Source of the DNA: Acidobacteriota bacterium
Lineage (GTDB): Bacteria > Acidobacteriota > Polarisedimenticolia > QHYA01
Reading direction: 5' to 3'
Assembly (NCBI GenBank): GCA_003223995.1
Contig: QHYA01000059.1
Coordinates: 1-9,757, forward strand
DNA length: 9,757 nucleotides
Shown piece by piece: positions 7,794 through 9,757 of this stretch. The notes under the pieces were generated by a model. The model made no database searches. It was not told the DNA's origin and saw only the letters and a program-made list of their open reading frames with translations. The first letter of the stretch is position 1, and every line of letters begins with the position of its first letter. The position numbers were made by a program, and so were the translations under genes.

Positions 7794-8144
7794 TCATTTG
7801 CCCAATACCTGATCCAAGAGGCGGCGAAGAGCATGTCGATCGTTCTCGGGAAGCCTGCCGAGCTTCCGGAGGACCAGCCCTCTCTCTATCGTGGCGATGA
7901 TCGGCTTGAGCACAGAAGGTCTGAGGAGTCCTGCCTCTTTTCAGCCTTCGAGGGCAGCCTCATGAGGAAGGTCAGCGGGGCGAGACTGGCTCGTGATGGC
8001 CAAGAGGATCAAATCGGGTCGGCCGACGTGGTAGGAGTCGGAACTGACGATCACCGCAGGTCGTTTTTTGCTGGCGGTCTGATCGGTGAAGGGGAACGGC
8101 ACGAGCACGACGTCACCGAACCTAAAGGTGGTCGTAGTCGGCAT
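7794..8144 (-). pseudogene. MazF/PemK-family toxin interrupted by an in-frame TGA
   Basis: The start overlaps the antitoxin end by 23 nt. The first 67 residues carry the family N-terminus: FRFGDVVLVPFPFTDQ, SKKRPAVIVS, and DLILLAITSQ. At codon 68 (7941-7943) the frame has TGA, then continues without a shift as KEAGLLRPSVLKPIIATIER, LVLRKLGRL and DQVLGK to a second TGA at 7794-7796. The total is 116 codons, the usual length of these mRNA-cleaving endoribonucleases. Relatives usually have W before the xxAGLL segment, so a single TGG to TGA change explains the break. The truncated product lacks the C-terminal strand and helix and is probably inactive. A sequencing error or stop read-through cannot be excluded. 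The intact frame would act with the upstream antitoxin. Confidence 0.8.
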
Positions 8145-8331
8145 CCTCAGGGTTGTCCCAGACTCTGCGGAATGCCTGCTCGGATAGCCTCATCGCGGCG
8201 CGAACCACGCTCGCCTGTTCTTCGCGCTGCTGGAGGAAATCCACGAAATCCTCGACTTCGGCGACCCTCTCGGGTGAAAGCTCACGGATCTTCTCGAGGA
8301 TTTTCTCAACGGAACGGTTCGACTTTGGCAT
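8122..8331 (-). CDS. Small antitoxin of a MazF/PemK-type toxin-antitoxin pair
   Basis: Encodes 69 residues: MPKSNRSVEKILEKIRELSP, ERVAEVEDFVDFLQQRE, then a C-terminal stretch ending VWDNPEDADYDHL. The N-terminal helix-turn-helix-like segment (SPERVAEVEDFVDFL) is typical of DUF2281/VapB-like antitoxins, and the acidic Trp-containing tail (WDNPEDxxYD) is the usual toxin-binding end. The start ATG is preceded by AGAAGG about 7 nt upstream. It sits directly before the toxin and overlaps it by 23 nt, the normal translational coupling of such modules. It appears intact although its toxin is broken, so it would be an orphan antitoxin unless the toxin TGA is read through. No promoter or operator was identified; autoregulation is the family norm. 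Confidence 0.8.
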   Translation of the reverse strand: MPKSNRSVEKILEKIRELSPERVAEVEDFVDFLQQREEQASVVRAAMRLSEQAFRRVWDNPEDADYDHL

Positions 8332-8432
8332 CGGACACCTTCTCGCTTCGGGGCTACCCTTCAGCAGCCCAAGCCGCTGTTGGAGCGAATCTACACCAGC
8401 CCGTCAGCCCACGCCAGACGACGGAGCAAGTT

Positions 8433-9647
8433 TCAGCCCCGCTTCAGCAGCAGCGCCGAGGCGTAGCCCCCGAAGCCCCACGAGAGGTTGAGCGCCACCT
8501 CCACCCGTGACTCCCTTGGCCTGCCGCGGACGAAGTCGAGCGGGACGCTGACGTCCGGCTCCTCGAGGTTGGCCGTCGCGGGGATGACGCCCGTCTCCAG
8601 GGCGAGGACGCACACGGCCGCCTCGATCGCTCCCGCCGCCCCAAGCAGGTGCCCGGTCAGCGGCTTGGTCGAGGAAACCGCGGGGCGCTCGCCAAACAGC
8701 TCCCACAGGACCTTTGCCTCGTAGAGGTCGTTGCGGCGCGTCCCTGTGCCGTGGGCGTTGACGTACCCGACGGCTTGCGGGGGCAGGCCTGCGTCGCCGA
8801 GCGCGGCGCATATGGCACGCCGGGCGCCGCGCCCGTCGCTAGCCAGGCGGTATGGATCGTGCGCTTCCATCACCGCCCCGTAGCCCGCGATCTCGGCGAG
8901 CGGGTGGGCACCCCGGGCCGCGGCGTGCGATTCGGTTTCGAGGACCAGCACCGCCGCCCCCTCCCCGACGCAGATTCCGGTCCGGTCGCGATCGAAGGGA
9001 CGGTACGCCCGGGCTGGATCGTCGTTGCGCCTCGAGAGAACACCCGTGGCGTCGAGCGAGGCGAGCAGGAACGGAGTGATGGGCGCTTCCGCCGCGCCAG
9101 CGAGCATGACATTCGCCTCCCCCCACCGGAGAAGCCGGCTCGCCAATCCGATCGCCATGTTCCCCGACGCGGAGGAGTTGGCCAGACAGTAGCCCGGTCC
9201 CTCAGCACCGTAGCGGATGGACACCCACGCCGTGGCCATCGCGTTGGCCGTCGCCGCATAGAGGAACGGCGAGTGGTCTTCTCCGGGCGGGCGGGCGTGG
9301 GCGGCGGCGCGCTCAGCCTCACCGCCGAGGTTGCTCGCGATCGCAACCCCGGTCCCCGAACCTGCTACCTGATCTTCCTCCAGTTCGGCGTCGCGGAGGG
9401 CCAGACCGGCGGCAGCGAGGGCGAACCGGATGAACCGTCCAGTCCGCCCGAGCATCTTCCGGGGCACATGCTCGGCGGCGTCGAAGCTAGGCACCTCCGC
9501 GGCGATGCGCACCGGCAGCCGCGTCGCATCGAACCCGCGGATCGTCGCGACACGGCTGCGGTTATCGAGCATGGCGCCCTCCAGGGTTGAGCGTCCAAGC
9601 CCGGCGGTGCACACAGTGCCGACGCCGGTGACAAACACCCGGTTCAC
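8433..9647 (-). CDS. Beta-ketoacyl-ACP synthase family protein with Cys-to-Ser active site
   Basis: Encodes 404 residues, normal for FabF/KASII-type enzymes that condense malonyl-ACP with an acyl chain. The start is GTG 9647, whose frame begins MNRVFVTGVGTVC, the standard N-terminus; it overlaps the preceding stop as GTGA. Landmarks: VNAHGTGT with His299, SSTKPLTGHLLGAAGA with Lys328 and His333, and a C-terminal WGFGGYASALL loop (usually FGFGGTN). The nucleophile motif that normally reads TACxSG is here N157-S158-S159-A160-S161 (TCC at 9171-9173), so Ser159 stands where the catalytic Cys is expected. Ordinary condensation needs that cysteine. The protein may therefore be a chain-length-factor-like partner, a decarboxylating initiation ketosynthase, or inactive. 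It probably works in a lipid or polyketide-type pathway with the overlapping upstream gene. GC content is visibly higher than in the rest of the window. Confidence 0.9.
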   Translation of the reverse strand: MNRVFVTGVGTVCTAGLGRSTLEGAMLDNRSRVATIRGFDATRLPVRIAAEVPSFDAAEHVPRKMLGRTGRFIRFALAAAGLALRDAELEEDQVAGSGTGVAIASNLGGEAERAAAHARPPGEDHSPFLYAATANAMATAWVSIRYGAEGPGYCLANSSASGNMAIGLASRLLRWGEANVMLAGAAEAPITPFLLASLDATGVLSRRNDDPARAYRPFDRDRTGICVGEGAAVLVLETESHAAARGAHPLAEIAGYGAVMEAHDPYRLASDGRGARRAICAALGDAGLPPQAVGYVNAHGTGTRRNDLYEAKVLWELFGERPAVSSTKPLTGHLLGAAGAIEAAVCVLALETGVIPATANLEEPDVSVPLDFVRGRPRESRVEVALNLSWGFGGYASALLLKRG

Positions 9648-9757
9648 AGGCGCCTCTCGGGGACCGCCGAGGCGACCGCCGCGGACTCGCCGGCCTTCAA
9701 CAGCTCCAGCACCCGCGATCGGGTCTCCGCCATGAGGTTCTCCGCCTGGCGACGGAG
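9644..9757 (-). CDS. C-terminal end of an unidentified upstream operon gene (partial)
   Basis: In the minus direction the frame from the window edge reads LRRQAENLMAETRSRVLELL and ends ASAVPERRL-TGA at 9646-9644, giving 37 residues. The stop overlaps the GTG start of the ketosynthase gene by 4 bp, typical of translational coupling. The fragment is a charged, probably helical tail with no family signature, so no function is assigned. The 5' part lies beyond 9757. Confidence 0.6.
   Translation of the reverse strand, partial: LRRQAENLMAETRSRVLELLKAGESAAVASAVPERRL

Noticed and set aside
7941..7943. TGA recoded as Trp or selenocysteine throughout the genome
   Set aside because: Other genes here (5091-7775, 9644-9757) end at TGA in sensible places and use TGG for Trp, so the standard code applies; no SECIS-like hairpin was noted.
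8649..9590. 313-residue plus-strand open frame
   Set aside because: Opposite-strand shadow of the ketosynthase gene, whose motifs are unambiguous.

Overview
This is a high-GC bacterial window. It holds two large, divergently transcribed secreted beta-propeller proteins, a small toxin-antitoxin pair with a broken toxin, and a ketosynthase gene at the right edge. Secreted BNR/sialidase-fold proteins with HYR, PKD-like and FnIII modules, signal peptides on both, and a fatty-acid/polyketide-type ketosynthase suggest a Gram-negative environmental bacterium, perhaps Acidobacteriota-like or deltaproteobacterial-like. The sequence does not fix the taxonomy and no marker gene is present.

Layout: 1-1113 has no intact gene. 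It carries a decayed, frameshifted fragment of a 'FDPGPGT-NLTSAG' (SBBP-type propeller) protein on the minus strand (about 212-314), a G-rich tract with a canonical quadruplex pattern (391-407), an imperfect 18-bp direct repeat (548-565 / 593-610), and four stem-loops packed end to end (655-849). A weak tyrosine-recombinase-like remnant lies near 907-1000 on the minus strand. This stretch looks like decaying accessory DNA plus one structured element of unknown nature. A strong hairpin (1114-1151) lies just downstream of the first large gene.

The 1185-4739 gene (minus) encodes an approximately 1184-residue secreted protein: BNR propeller, HYR domain, a 'LWPPNHKM' domain, a PKD-like domain and a C-terminal beta domain. 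It most likely starts at GTG 4739. After a 350-bp divergent intergenic region, 5091-7775 (plus) encodes an 894-residue secreted protein with a VPS10/BNR-type propeller and two FnIII-like domains. The two are probably extracellular or surface proteins; no catalytic function can be assigned.

Convergent with it, 7794-8331 (minus) is a type II toxin-antitoxin module: an intact small antitoxin and a MazF/PemK-family toxin interrupted by one in-frame TGA where relatives usually have tryptophan. Past the TGA the frame continues with family-typical sequence to its normal length. Finally 8433-9647 (minus) encodes a beta-ketoacyl-ACP synthase whose active-site cysteine is replaced by serine (Ser159) while both histidines and the lysine are kept. 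It overlaps by 4 bp the end of an upstream gene that runs off the window, so it belongs to an operon, possibly a lipid or polyketide-like pathway.
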